DNA of 32,631 bases from Verrucomicrobiota bacterium (GTDB lineage: Bacteria; Verrucomicrobiota; Verrucomicrobiia; Verrucomicrobiales; Verrucomicrobiaceae). Numbering within the stretch: the stretch's first letter is position 1; every line of letters starts with the position of its first letter. This document shows positions 12,001-16,894 of this stretch, piece after piece. Position numbers and translations under genes: made by a program. The stretch lies in the NCBI GenBank assembly GCA_963204975.1, contig CAUJJC010000047.1:1-32631 (forward strand). The letters are read 5' to 3'. Under the pieces are notes generated by a model that saw only the letters and a list, made by a program, of their open reading frames with translations, searched no databases and was not told the DNA's origin.

Positions 12001-13985
12001 GTGGAACCGGTAAAGGTGTTATTCGCCGTGGGAGCGAGGACCCAAGTGCCAGTGCCTATTTTTTGCAGGCTGGTCACTGATGCAGGCGTTGTATTGATCG
12101 GAATCACGGCAGCGATCGTGTTGTCATCTGTGCTAGTGCCGCCCAGGATGAGAGTGTGAGCACCATTCACGGTATTGAGGAAAGTGCCGTTGTAAGTGAG
12201 CGCCCCGGTGCCACTGGCGTTGATGTAAATGGGTGCTGTGGTGGTATTGAAAAGAATGTTCTTGCTCAAGGTGGCAGCAGCACCCGTGTAGGTCAGAGTG
12301 CCCGGCGTCGTGGTGGCATTACCGATATTGATTTGTGAGGTGGTTGCGAAACCACCCACATTGCTGAAGGCCAGAGTGCCCTGGCTGATACCCGTCGCTC
12401 CAGTGTAAGTGCTGGCGGTGCCACCGAAGGTAAAGGTGCCCTGGCCCGACTTGGTCAGGTTATGCGCCGCGCCCGTAGCGATGACACTGCCGGTGATGAT
12501 GGTTTCGGCATTTCCCTGGACGGTCAGCGTGCCCGCCTCAGGTGTCCGGTTGGTGTTCCAGACATTGCCATTGTATGTCAAAGTGCCATTGGTGGTGTTG
12601 TTTATGGTCCAATTGCGGTGATCCCCGGCACTGGGGAGAGCGCTGGCGAAGGAGATGTTATAGCCGTTGCGACCATTGTAGGTAAAGGTGGTGGTATTCA
12701 CCCCTGCATCACGGATAAGCGCGCCAAAGGTCACGGTTTGGTTTTGGAGGGAAGCACTGCCGAGACTCAATCCACCCGAGAGGTCATGATCAACGAAAAT
12801 CGTGCCAGTGACGTTATTGCGCAGGCGCACGGTGCGGTTGGCGAAGCTGGTGGGCGAGTCGGTGCGGACTTCCAGCATACCGTTGTTCAGGTCCACCTGA
12901 CCAGTGCCGGTATTCATGCCCAATGCACTACTCACCGCGACACGAACCGTGCCAGAATCAATGCGAGTGGGCTGAAGATAAGAGTTATTGGCATTTTGCA
13001 GCCAGAGTGTGGTGCTCACCAGATTGCCAGTCTTGATGAAGCGATCACCAGCCGCGTCCACACCGCTGACCAAGCCCGAGATGTTCCAGTTACCGTTGCC
13101 ATAGAAAATATTAGCTGCCCCTGACCCCAAGAAGACATCACCTGAAATGGTGGTAGTGCCATGGGAGGCCCATGCACGACTTTCTCCAGCCGCAGAGCTG
13201 ATCGTCAAATTGCCCGCCAATGTATTGTAGCCGACACTTACCAGGGCACCTGTGACATTGGCAGCACCCGGCCCGCGTCCCGTGATCGACACCTCACGAT
13301 TCAACGTAACGCCGGACGATCCCGCGCCATTGGTTGTTCCCTGAAGAACAAGTGCACCCCCTGAGAAACCAGGATTACCCGTCTGGGCCACACCTGTGAC
13401 GGAGATCGCCGTGGTGCCGGTGCCAAGCTGGCCAGCATTGGTGACGACGAGACTGCCACCCTTGATGGCAATGTCGCCACTGAAGGAGTTGGAGTTATTG
13501 GACAAAACGAGTGTCCCATTACCGGTCTTCGTGAAGCCAGAGGTTCCCGCCAGAAGCGAAGAAACAGTCGCGCGGTTCGTGCCAAAGCCGTTGTTGTTGA
13601 CCGCGATGATGGGAGACTGGACTCCCGTAGGAGCAGCCAGCGTCAAGGTATCACTTGCAATGGTGTAACCCGATGAATTGAAAATCAGCCCCCCGGCGGT
13701 GATCGGTGCTCCCAAGGTAACGGTCCCCACCGTTCCGCCAAAGAGTGCAATGTTGTTATTTGAGTTTGCCCATGCTCCACCACCATTCCAATTCAGAGTA
13801 GTGCCAACGTCCCAGGTATTGGTGCCGCCATCCCAAACAAGCGTTGCGCCGCGCACCTGCGCTGACCACAAGCTAAAACTGGCGATCAACACACCCGTAA
13901 CTGGCACTCGGAGATACTGGCGCATCCAGGCAAGGGCGGGACTTTGCTTCCGCAGGTGAGAGGGGGCAGGATTGGTCTGATTCAT
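1..13985 (-). CDS. Giant PATR-like autotransporter-associated beta-strand repeat protein, C-terminus outside window
   Basis: The frame starts at ATG 13985 and has no in-frame stop to the left edge, giving at least 4,661 codons. The N-terminus is a long export signal: a polar and basic stretch (about residues 1-27, including LRKQSPALAWMRQYLR), a hydrophobic core (VPVTGVLIASFSLW) and a likely cleavage site near residue 46 (SAQVRGA). The mature part opens with WDGGTNTWDVGTTLNWNG, typical of PATR proteins. After that the sequence is Gly/Thr/Asn/Ser-rich, with endless variants of 'GxGTLxLxGANTYTGxTxIxxGTL', for example KSGAGTLILGGANTYSGTVN near 11250. This pattern is known to form a right-handed beta-helix passenger in type V-secreted or surface proteins. 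Cysteine is essentially absent from the parts I translated. No beta-barrel domain is visible, as expected if it lies beyond the edge. Adhesion or surface-layer function is inference. No clear Shine-Dalgarno precedes the start. Confidence 0.93.
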   Translation of the reverse strand, partial: MNQTNPAPSHLRKQSPALAWMRQYLRVPVTGVLIASFSLWSAQVRGATLVWDGGTNTWDVGTTLNWNGGGAWANSNNNIALFGGTVGTVTLGAPITAGGLIFNSSGYTIASDTLTLAAPTGVQSPIIAVNNNGFGTNRATVSSLLAGTSGFTKTGNGTLVLSNNSNSFSGDIAIKGGSLVVTNAGQLGTGTTAISVTGVAQTGNPGFSGGALVLQGTTNGAGSSGVTLNREVSITGRGPGAANVTGALVSVGYNTLAGNLTISSAAGESRAWASHGTTTISGDVFLGSGAANIFYGNGNWNISGLVSGVDAAGDRFIKTGNLVSTTLWLQNANNSYLQPTRIDSGTVRVAVSSALGMNTGTGQVDLNNGMLEVRTDSPTSFANRTVRLRNNVTGTIFVDHDLSGGLSLGSASLQNQTVTFGALIRDAGVNTTTFTYNGRNGYNISFASALPSAGDHRNWTINNTTNGTLTYNGNVWNTNRTPEAGTLTVQGNAETIITGSVIATGAAHNLTKSGQGTFTFGGTASTYTGATGISQGTLAFSNVGGFATTSQINIGNATTTPGTLTYTGAAATLSKNILFNTTTAPIYINASGTGALTYNGTFLNTVNGAHTLILGGTSTDDNTIAAVIPINTTPASVTSLQKIGTGTWVLAPTANNTFTGSTTVSNGTLKLTDGAAIDLLPDAGAVIFNVEAFSQSAGGTLVYTGGANTETVGALTATTGHGTLTAASGTLTFASLGVRTAGATINVSNTGTINIGGTAGFINAGTYFNSADFAYSGAGTTLRAPVYGTDAGFVDAAAGAATLTVGSHNQVVGAITAQTSAAINSLKISGANDLTLDAAQTLTVGTGTLGAGILLTGGSSTISGGTAIAASAAGNDFAVRVDGANTLTINTPMTVSTAGLTKSGAGTLILGGANTYSGTVNVNEGILQMATGGLLGATNISLNVRQGATFDLNGISVGTVASGTNSVNALNGSGTIMNSGALATLRVGNNNTGGYFTGPITGANLHLVKNGSGTLSLTNNTSDYDTLTISAGTVAFTLPAGTTTMNAGVASPLGTGATAANLIFNGGTLLYTGANATIFSATQSPSFSTNREFTLAANGIIQSSGQYGNGTLATGAQNNASIIFSNTADLTFSGAGIRTLTLGGNSLGDNEMRIRLRDNPSAATDYLSLTKADAGLWILNPVTSNTYGGTTTISAGALRVASSAASVQGLSASSPLVINGGVLETSGTFTRTLGAPVAGTGTTVQIPGGASGFAAATTDRLVVTLGGGALTWGSTNFAPTSLILGSSTALGETEITNDIAIGAATRTITVNNNGNTGTMVTAGILSGVISGPGTGGNALIKNGGGVLILGNANTYTGSTRVDSGTLVVTSIGTGASSSLGASGALILRNPGNGDLSPLIYVGAGETASRALTLTQSGNFTGNRITRIDSSGSGPLIWDSGTFVHDTRGDTVARILSLDLRGSNVDNNQINLVLTDSTNATFPNKLAVAKNDGGTWILNPPSANTFTGGLSVGGGNLGLTANGIGAATAITVTNSAIFAYGGPLTTSAIIQGNNSTSVISGQNSITIGGMTKTAGNNQWTISNNLENGALLTVNGNFVNNEAGGTAATQTISIRGYGSTIWNGVIGENAAAGGKTAWSIALHPDAFFRFDGGSANTYTGITSLSQGTMILNKTLGVAQIGTGTSQFNFGGGVLRSDAGNLTGANSLGNTVFLTGDPATVTGTNSIELTGLLTNNGGNRLLVNSLSGGANLTLTGNVSLSNDNTGRILVMLGSGTTNVNGVVQNGGTGAGSLTYSGNGTLNLSGANTATGNLTLNRGTTVLSGANGSWAGNVVLNGQGTLRLDNSVTNNDNRLLNTGTMSMAGGVLEIIGNNTTEITGALTTTGPTAIIMSGVGTNSLTFSGVTFTGSSAHLDLSSVTGLGTSNKIIFTTSTGLGITPATTGIVPRAMMAGDFVGYDNTNGLVPFTGYNTSNNLNSAANTDTMEVTATAGLTANRTLNAIKIDGSGLTVGSAGRYLTLTSANILNTGGNNTLTFGQIIQSAQGFIQVDSGTTLDVNASFTNTIHKTGAGQMNLNTVSFHNTTTNVSNGTLQLNGGLNTLFANGTGTPGGLNLDAGGTVDLKGNIQYVGALSGFGSGLPGTAGTLTTSTGTPLFVTRDGGTFGGQITGTMNLGKLGGSALILSSANSVTGTISVQGGSLNLRDDGTLLNTTSLDLNYATLTFDNNASTQTQNNNRFNDAAPITLRGGNITYNGRVAALATETLGAITLAQGANTITATSGGGTFGSVDLFLGALTRSPGATVNFTGTNLGQQGNNSRIVFASTPAVVGSGILGAWAIANTTDYAAYNADQGVGVVGQGGYAGYTAQVIAAANTPATTGVFAAGNITNIFSTVASSVLLPAGTNTTSLLRIGGGFTTDVLFTGGSDTLHLELGGILRSDNNNAASIGTTAIRGVITSGTNELVTYNNQNTLTINSVINGALTLIKDGAGTLALTAPNTYSLGTVVNRGTLTIAPTTLTDVVIPAGGLTINGGVTGTGSAVTAVNSTNIAASNDIILNGRAGLTFTTASSAVNSLTLNNIGGEGNPTVTIGTGTLSLTSNSPITATSSNAASTATITGGIVSLAAGTNTISVAPIQIGSQIYTTNQPTLNIASALYGSGAINKTGNGLLMLSGQSAFNGLNVNSTGIIVNASSTYSGGAVMTGPLGVGPVAMASGTRMLTNGSFSVGNDISFAGTPTFDATSTNAWTLTLTGNLTGAGLTGGTPTIEVTNPGTTVALLGNLPAASSYTKTGLGTLVFNATNYSGNFNATDLGNPNAIQLIHDGDRTGSVQTISMGSVTFDSGIVPNITVNRGGSLPFGTAANKILAPSSITNTGLGLTVTNSNGYGLQVSDATAFTATPTINVGTATASNVIQGLYLTGDLTGTGFIKTGAGTVVLNNGTPADNTFTGNIDIRQGVVSVNDDAQLGNAGNSVLLNPTTGTSTFRATGTFATSRSINLNTSSNTRSIEVTSGNTLTLNSAFGLTGGASTALVKADLGTLVLGASNAGWSGNLTINAGVVSPTAANTLTTGTIIVNETSAALQLSGGLTITNPLTIDVLANGRVLTGLNTGGAFQSVSGSNTIGTVTVNATHGTDNQARSYGFGADNGATLNIGTVNFNHPTGGTSRNIIGYYNTQGTGAINVTGVIDNLNASPGANTYLFKVGNGTMNLSAANAIPDTEVRVYRGNMTLNGAATFGSSGANTQVQVWQSGSLTFDNSTTNTSNRFSNRVVQIGGGTLNFIPNAAGTTHTSTGALQISQGANTINLAAGGNQTVTFASLTQNAGATLNMIGTFGSTNNKLTFTTAPTLVPATTGILARVTTNGNEFATYSAANGILPFTAYAGASNILSATATQTYKATPATANSLTGNQTLNALNLNTTGGSPNVGGLGGLLPTRLALTSGGILVNGSGSAATLSVPIVDFAGVEAVVHVASGLSLNVTSGLAGTAGLTKSLDGTLNLNQQQYVSGNTIVNGGTLNLQSGATNTLLFNNGLGINNGATVDLKNGVQFIGSLFSANGGGNTDLGGGIVTNTGAQATLVTNSNSNFNGQINGTIYLNKTGTNSLNLQSAHGYSGPTFITGGTLNLADDGTILNTSAIDINFGTLAMTNTNLRDNANRVNDATAITLKGGTLSFQGRAQANSSETLGAVTLVEGHNNIFANDADIGIGSGVLTIASLTRSVGSVATLRFNNAGDFGLIGTRGRVMITAAPTLTNNIIGAWAVVDRELASYDTTYGVGTLNQTGFAGYSANSIYNAGATDNIRLGAVGTTNLAANTTVGTLTFGQQNAATTLDLGTNTLTVQGGALVFGQATDNVTFTVQNGNVTGPSGGGDLYIHHLNYTGTNRLVSMNAAITDNGGAVRVIKTSGDTGASVMTWNGTNTFTGGLVIDQGTVTLGATGTLNGGGGITVLQGSLIQTAGGVIPAQALTLGGPATVTLAGNNTLTGLTINNMGGAAPTLNPTGVLTLTGGISVTTVNAGAVATISNGTLDLNGAGAYSINVGATTVNGQDVAPWQAGLIINSVIQNGGISKSGTGVLQLGGASTFTGGVNITSGGLIIASDTNSLLLNDTVVTGPVGIGTLTLGANTSVLAGGAARTITNNVTILGDTVFNGTNNMTFNGTTTLPAIWGATVTAPQMTVTIGDASPSLSSDVINKSGLGTLVVGNYAGTINATGGLLFTADGNTLSTVESLSLGGNVSIVGDTALTVNRSGGAPNARNKILQKVDLANSGSILSVSNQSGYGLEFTGTTTLSAASHFAVGVATASNVVQGLILSGVVSDTSGFDFIKSGPGALVLGNSGNTFGGAGKTIDILNGILSVASDGALGNVNNTITLNVDGSTGVGLRATGTFSTARTLILNQANNAIEVTAGNTLTLTSPFSPTVATNNLAKNDNGVLVVNADNSGWTPAITINAGAIEVNHANALGTPSAITINNAIGSALLLGNGVTFSQPITLNVNGLSGFNNGGVIQAVGTGGTYSGLITQGSGFAVIIGAAAGSTLNITGGIATANTTTFNAGAGGTINLSGGTFANGGAGGPNFTKIGKGDMVVSVASPAAVSPIINALEGTLTFSGAGLIGTGSTVNALVDVGATLTLDNTTTNVVNRLGGTTRTFQMRGGNFNLIGNTAANTSETLS
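122..4244 (-). repeat. Super-repeat unit 2 within the giant gene (about 4.1 kb)
   Basis: This is the second copy of the ordered landmarks: LTFDNSTTNTSNRF (near 4238), TTGILARVTTNGNEFATYS (near 3935), TLNLADDGTILNTSAIDI (near 3130), IIGAWAVVDRELASYDT (near 2715), NKILQKVDLANSGSILSV (near 1243), TASNVVQGLILSG (near 1095) and RTLILNQANNAIEVT (near 835). A third LTLDNTTTNVVNRL motif at about 120 suggests another unit begins at the window edge. Pairwise offsets between equivalent landmarks are about 4,170-4,270 bp. The shortening towards 4.1 kb in the last interval suggests small deletions. Confidence 0.7.
4245..8475 (-). repeat. Super-repeat unit 1 within the giant gene (about 4.2 kb)
   Basis: Reading the giant protein N to C, this unit contains an ordered set of landmarks. 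They are LRLDNSVTNNDNRL (near 8465), TTGIVPRAMMAGDFVGYDN (near 8165), SLNLRDDGTLLNTTSLDL (near 7390), ILGAWAIANTTDYAAYNA (near 6985), NKILAPSSITNTGLGLTV (near 5413), TASNVIQGLYLTG (near 5270) and RSINLNTSSNTRSIEVT (near 5010). The same landmarks recur in the same order about 4.2 kb further on, so this is a tandem unit of about 1,400 residues and not just the short generic repeat. The boundaries are arbitrary in phase: I set them at the LRLDN motif. Similarity is clear at protein level but the DNA has diverged. Confidence 0.7.
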
Positions 13986-14436
13986 GAGTTTGAGGACTGA
14001 TTTGCGAAGCGGGGAGATTCGCAGAGTTAACGGGAGATCAACGATGAGAAGGGGAACTGGGCGGGCATTCGCAAAGCAACCAAATCAATGGCAAACGGCT
14101 CCACACGGGAAACCCGTGCGTGTTTTGAACCGCTAAACTGTTGGTTTGGATCGACAATGGAATGATTTTGGGACGAATTTATCATTGTAAACACATTCGC
14201 ATGACTTCATTCAATCTTTTTCTGGATCGAGCGGCCATAAATTCCACCCTGAAAGCACCCCGTGAATTCTCGAATTTGAGACGATTGGCAAAAGTGCACA
14301 CTCGGTTTGAGGTCGTTTGCACAACCCTATTCGACAAGGAAGCTCGCCAGCCTGTGAACACGAACCCTCGTTCTACCACTGCACGCCCGAGTGCCGCCTG
14401 GGCAGCCTATCGCCCACTTGCGCCACGATGACACCA
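13986..14436. other. Intergenic leader of the giant gene, no gene recognised
   Basis: These 451 bp separate the giant gene's start from the stop of the SirB1-like gene. The section 14140-14230 is visibly AT-richer than its surroundings and is the most likely place for the giant gene's minus-strand promoter. On the minus strand a TTGAAT followed after 19 bases by TACAAT (about 14214 to 14184) is a weak sigma-70-like candidate with a long spacer. A perfect small hairpin lies at 14104-14118. Two short frames, plus 14141-14431 and minus 14182-14379, look like chance openings: neither shows family-like motifs or a ribosome binding site. Confidence 0.6.
14104..14118. other. Perfect 6-bp stem hairpin CACGGG-AAA-CCCGTG
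   Basis: The arms 14104-14109 and 14113-14118 are exact inverted complements around an AAA loop. The hairpin lies about 120 bp upstream of the giant gene's start, inside its probable 5' untranslated region. It could be an operator or an RNA hairpin in the leader. A short T-rich stretch (TGTTTTG) follows on the plus strand, which is too weak for a confident terminator call. Confidence 0.35.
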
Positions 14437-15282
14437 TCAGGCTTCCATCATCTTGACGCCTAACCGACGCATCAATTGACGCTCGGGCATCTGCCCTTTT
14501 TTATCGAAGGCATCATCAAGATTGCGCAGAAATCGGAGCAGGATGGACTCGGTGGACGCTTTTTGATGGACCAGTTCTTCCATCGCGGGGTTGGCCGCCG
14601 GATGATGGCGTGCCACATCAGCGGCAAGCATGAATCGCCCCCGATTGAAGCAATCAACCAGCCAGACATCGCCATCGTGGTTCACACGCGCCAGGAAATG
14701 GCCGGGAAAGTTGCACCCTTCGACCATGATGCCCAGCCTCGCCCCCAAGAGGCGATAAACCATGCATAGGCTGATGGGATTCCCCAGGCCCATGTCCAAT
14801 ACCCAGAGGAGGTTGCTGTTGTGCGGCGAGTAATAGTCCTTCGAATTCCCACGGAGTCGGGCACCTTCGTTCCGTCCGGTGAATAGCCAGTCCGCCAACT
14901 CACGAGCACTGATTTCAGATGAACTGATCGCCTCACGAGCCATCCCGGCCATCACGTCCAGCCGGGAGGTCAATTCCTTGGGTCGGCTTTTCCAGCCGCT
15001 CAGGAAGGCCGAAAGCTGGGCCAGTGCCCATTCGATCTGCTGTTCGGCTGTTGGTTGATCGCGCCACAGCATCCAGTGGTCTTCGAGGTCCTCACGCCGA
15101 GAGGGGGCGAGGAGTTCGCCGAGAATACGATCCTCTTCGGGTGTGAGCGGACGATCCAGGAGTGTGAGACGGTCTGGCAAATCCTTCTTCATCCCCTCGA
15201 TCTGGCGCTTCACCGCCTCTCGAACGACCTCGGACTCGTCATCAAGCAGTCTGATCAGGTGGGTGAGTTGCGCATCGGCCAT
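14437..15282 (-). CDS. SirB1/transglutaminase-core-2 family protein
   Basis: This 281-residue protein has the SirB1/Transglut_core2 signature. An alpha-helical N-terminal half (about 1-110) precedes the degenerate transglutaminase-like core at about 150-220. That core shows NSNLLWVLDMGLGNPISL, a G-rich LGARLGI, PGHFLAR at 193-199 (His195) and LVDCFNRGR at 209-216 (Asp210). These match the family pattern 'GxPISL...PGHFLxR...DPFxxG'. The catalytic cysteine expected in true transglutaminases appears replaced around the NPISL segment, as is usual in this family, so enzymatic activity is doubtful. No signal peptide is evident, so it is probably cytoplasmic. The start ATG lies 57 bp after the stop of the upstream metallopeptidase-like gene, so the two may be co-transcribed. 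The molecular role of the family is not well established. Confidence 0.85.
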   Translation of the reverse strand: MADAQLTHLIRLLDDESEVVREAVKRQIEGMKKDLPDRLTLLDRPLTPEEDRILGELLAPSRREDLEDHWMLWRDQPTAEQQIEWALAQLSAFLSGWKSRPKELTSRLDVMAGMAREAISSSEISARELADWLFTGRNEGARLRGNSKDYYSPHNSNLLWVLDMGLGNPISLCMVYRLLGARLGIMVEGCNFPGHFLARVNHDGDVWLVDCFNRGRFMLAADVARHHPAANPAMEELVHQKASTESILLRFLRNLDDAFDKKGQMPERQLMRRLGVKMMEA

Positions 15283-15339
15283 AAAGTGATCGCGTTATGC
15301 CTTCGTTGCGCGTTTCTGCCAAGACAAAAATGGAGATTC

Positions 15340-16653
15340 CTAGCGCGACGGTGTTGCTGCCGAAACCGGCTTCGGGGAAGGTCTCCACCGCAGCCCTCCA
15401 CGCTGTATCACGCCGAGAGGCAGGCTGATCTTCAGGAACGCGTTGAGCACATCGGCTTCCAGCACCTCAATGGTCCGCTCTCGGAGCAGATGCTTCTCTG
15501 CGGCGACGACTTCAGGTGCTCCTGCTTCGATGGCTCGAAGGTAGGCTTTCACTCCGGCACCATCGCCACGGCCATCCAGGTGGTAGAAGTAATAGACCAG
15601 CATGGTGGCGGACGAGTAATTCATGTTCGCCACCTTCGGAATGCTCGAAACGGCCTCGTTCCAGGTCTGGGGCGACATGCCCATCAGCTCAGGAATGGAG
15701 CGAATATCGGGAGGATTCCCCCACGGCTGCCGACGCTTGAGATACAGCCGAAGGCGGTTCTCCATCTGATTGAGCACGAACTTCCCATGAACATAGTCCG
15801 CCATGGCCACATAGTCCGCCGCGCCTTCTGAGAACCACATCGGCAAATGTTCCAGCCAGGGATTCATCATCTGATGGGTGATCTCGTGAACAAGCACTTC
15901 CGTGGACTCCGAGCGGTCCACCTGCATTCGGTCGTTCACCATCTTGATACCCAGGCTGCTGATCGGTGCGAGCAGGGCGGCGTGGGTGCGACTGTAGGCA
16001 CCCGCCGAGCCGGGCATGCCGCCCTCGGCGAAGTAATTGAAGTCCGAAGAGAACAATCGAGCCACGAATCGCTCCCGTCCCTCTTCTGGCGAAGGCCGGT
16101 AGTCGAAAGGCAGGAGACAGTTCACGAGGAAGGTCGCCTCAAAGATTCGCGAGAAGGTCCTGACCGCATCCGCACCGACCAGCACATCGGATTGGAACTC
16201 GTAGTGCGGCGTCCGGTAGATGAACTTCTTCGCCGCAGGGTCCTCCACCACCACCGTCACCTCTGGGGTGCCCATGATCGCCACCGAGGGTGGCATCGTG
16301 GATTTGGCGGGCGGCCCGATCGACTTGAGAACCAGCTTCTGGCTTTCATCGACAGGCATCGGCGCTTCGGTTTCCACCGGCTTGACCACTGGCGGCGGCA
16401 AGGCGCGAGGCTTGGTTACGGCTAATCCCGCTTGTGTTTCGGATGATGGAAAGGCCTGCCGGAAGCTGGTTTGGATACCAGTTCCCACACTCCTGATCTC
16501 GTCGCGATAGAGCCAAGTCAGCGCGAAACCCGTCACCAGGACCAGCCACCGCCCCCACCGTTTCGGCTTCTGCGGAGGCGGACCCAGATCAATCACCTGG
16601 GGCACAGATGATGACGGGCGGCGATAGGCAGAGCGTGGCAACTCGGACGACAT
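15340..16653 (-). CDS. Membrane-anchored HExxH (gluzincin-like) metallopeptidase-like protein
   Basis: This is a 437-residue protein. A short basic cytoplasmic N-terminus ends in KPKRWGR, followed by one membrane helix at about 35-48 (WLVLVTGFALTWLY). A Pro-rich linker spans about 80-130. The periplasmic domain holds HEITHQ at 256-261 and FSEGAADY at 274-281, the HExxH plus downstream Glu276 arrangement of gluzincin peptidases of the MA clan (DUF1570-like). A substrate-side segment, YSRTHAALLAP, lies at 220-230. It probably acts as a zinc-dependent peptidase, or a derivative of one, at the outer face of the inner membrane. The substrate is unknown. The gene is divergent from the DUF1501 gene across 241 bp and lies upstream of the SirB1-like gene. 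Confidence 0.82.
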   Translation of the reverse strand: MSSELPRSAYRRPSSSVPQVIDLGPPPQKPKRWGRWLVLVTGFALTWLYRDEIRSVGTGIQTSFRQAFPSSETQAGLAVTKPRALPPPVVKPVETEAPMPVDESQKLVLKSIGPPAKSTMPPSVAIMGTPEVTVVVEDPAAKKFIYRTPHYEFQSDVLVGADAVRTFSRIFEATFLVNCLLPFDYRPSPEEGRERFVARLFSSDFNYFAEGGMPGSAGAYSRTHAALLAPISSLGIKMVNDRMQVDRSESTEVLVHEITHQMMNPWLEHLPMWFSEGAADYVAMADYVHGKFVLNQMENRLRLYLKRRQPWGNPPDIRSIPELMGMSPQTWNEAVSSIPKVANMNYSSATMLVYYFYHLDGRGDGAGVKAYLRAIEAGAPEVVAAEKHLLRERTIEVLEADVLNAFLKISLPLGVIQRGGLRWRPSPKPVSAATPSR

Positions 16654-16894
16654 GGGAGGGAATTATGGAAATTAGCCAGACAATCGCCCTCACCGCAAGG
16701 CGAGGAAATCCGAAGCCGCTCTCGTCGGACTATCTGCCACTGCCATGGGTGTAAAGCTCACCTCTTGTTCATTCGCATGCCCTTGGGCTTGGAGTCGTGT
16801 TTGAAACCAAGATCACTTCGTCATTTCTCGCGTCAGTCGTGGTGACCTCCTGATCGAACACGGAGTCAGGCCACGTTTTGCACTCCCCTGCCCC
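16654..16894. promoter_or_regulatory. Divergent intergenic region, presumed promoters, none resolved
   Basis: These 241 bp lie between the starts of the minus-strand peptidase-like gene and the plus-strand DUF1501 gene, so promoters in both directions must lie here or be shared. I see no convincing -35/-10 pair and no Shine-Dalgarno before either start: the bases before ATG 16895 are C-rich. Confidence 0.4.

Noticed and set aside
14141-14431. Possible 96-residue protein in the leader of the giant gene
   Set aside because: No ribosome binding site, no family-like features, and it covers the likely promoter region.
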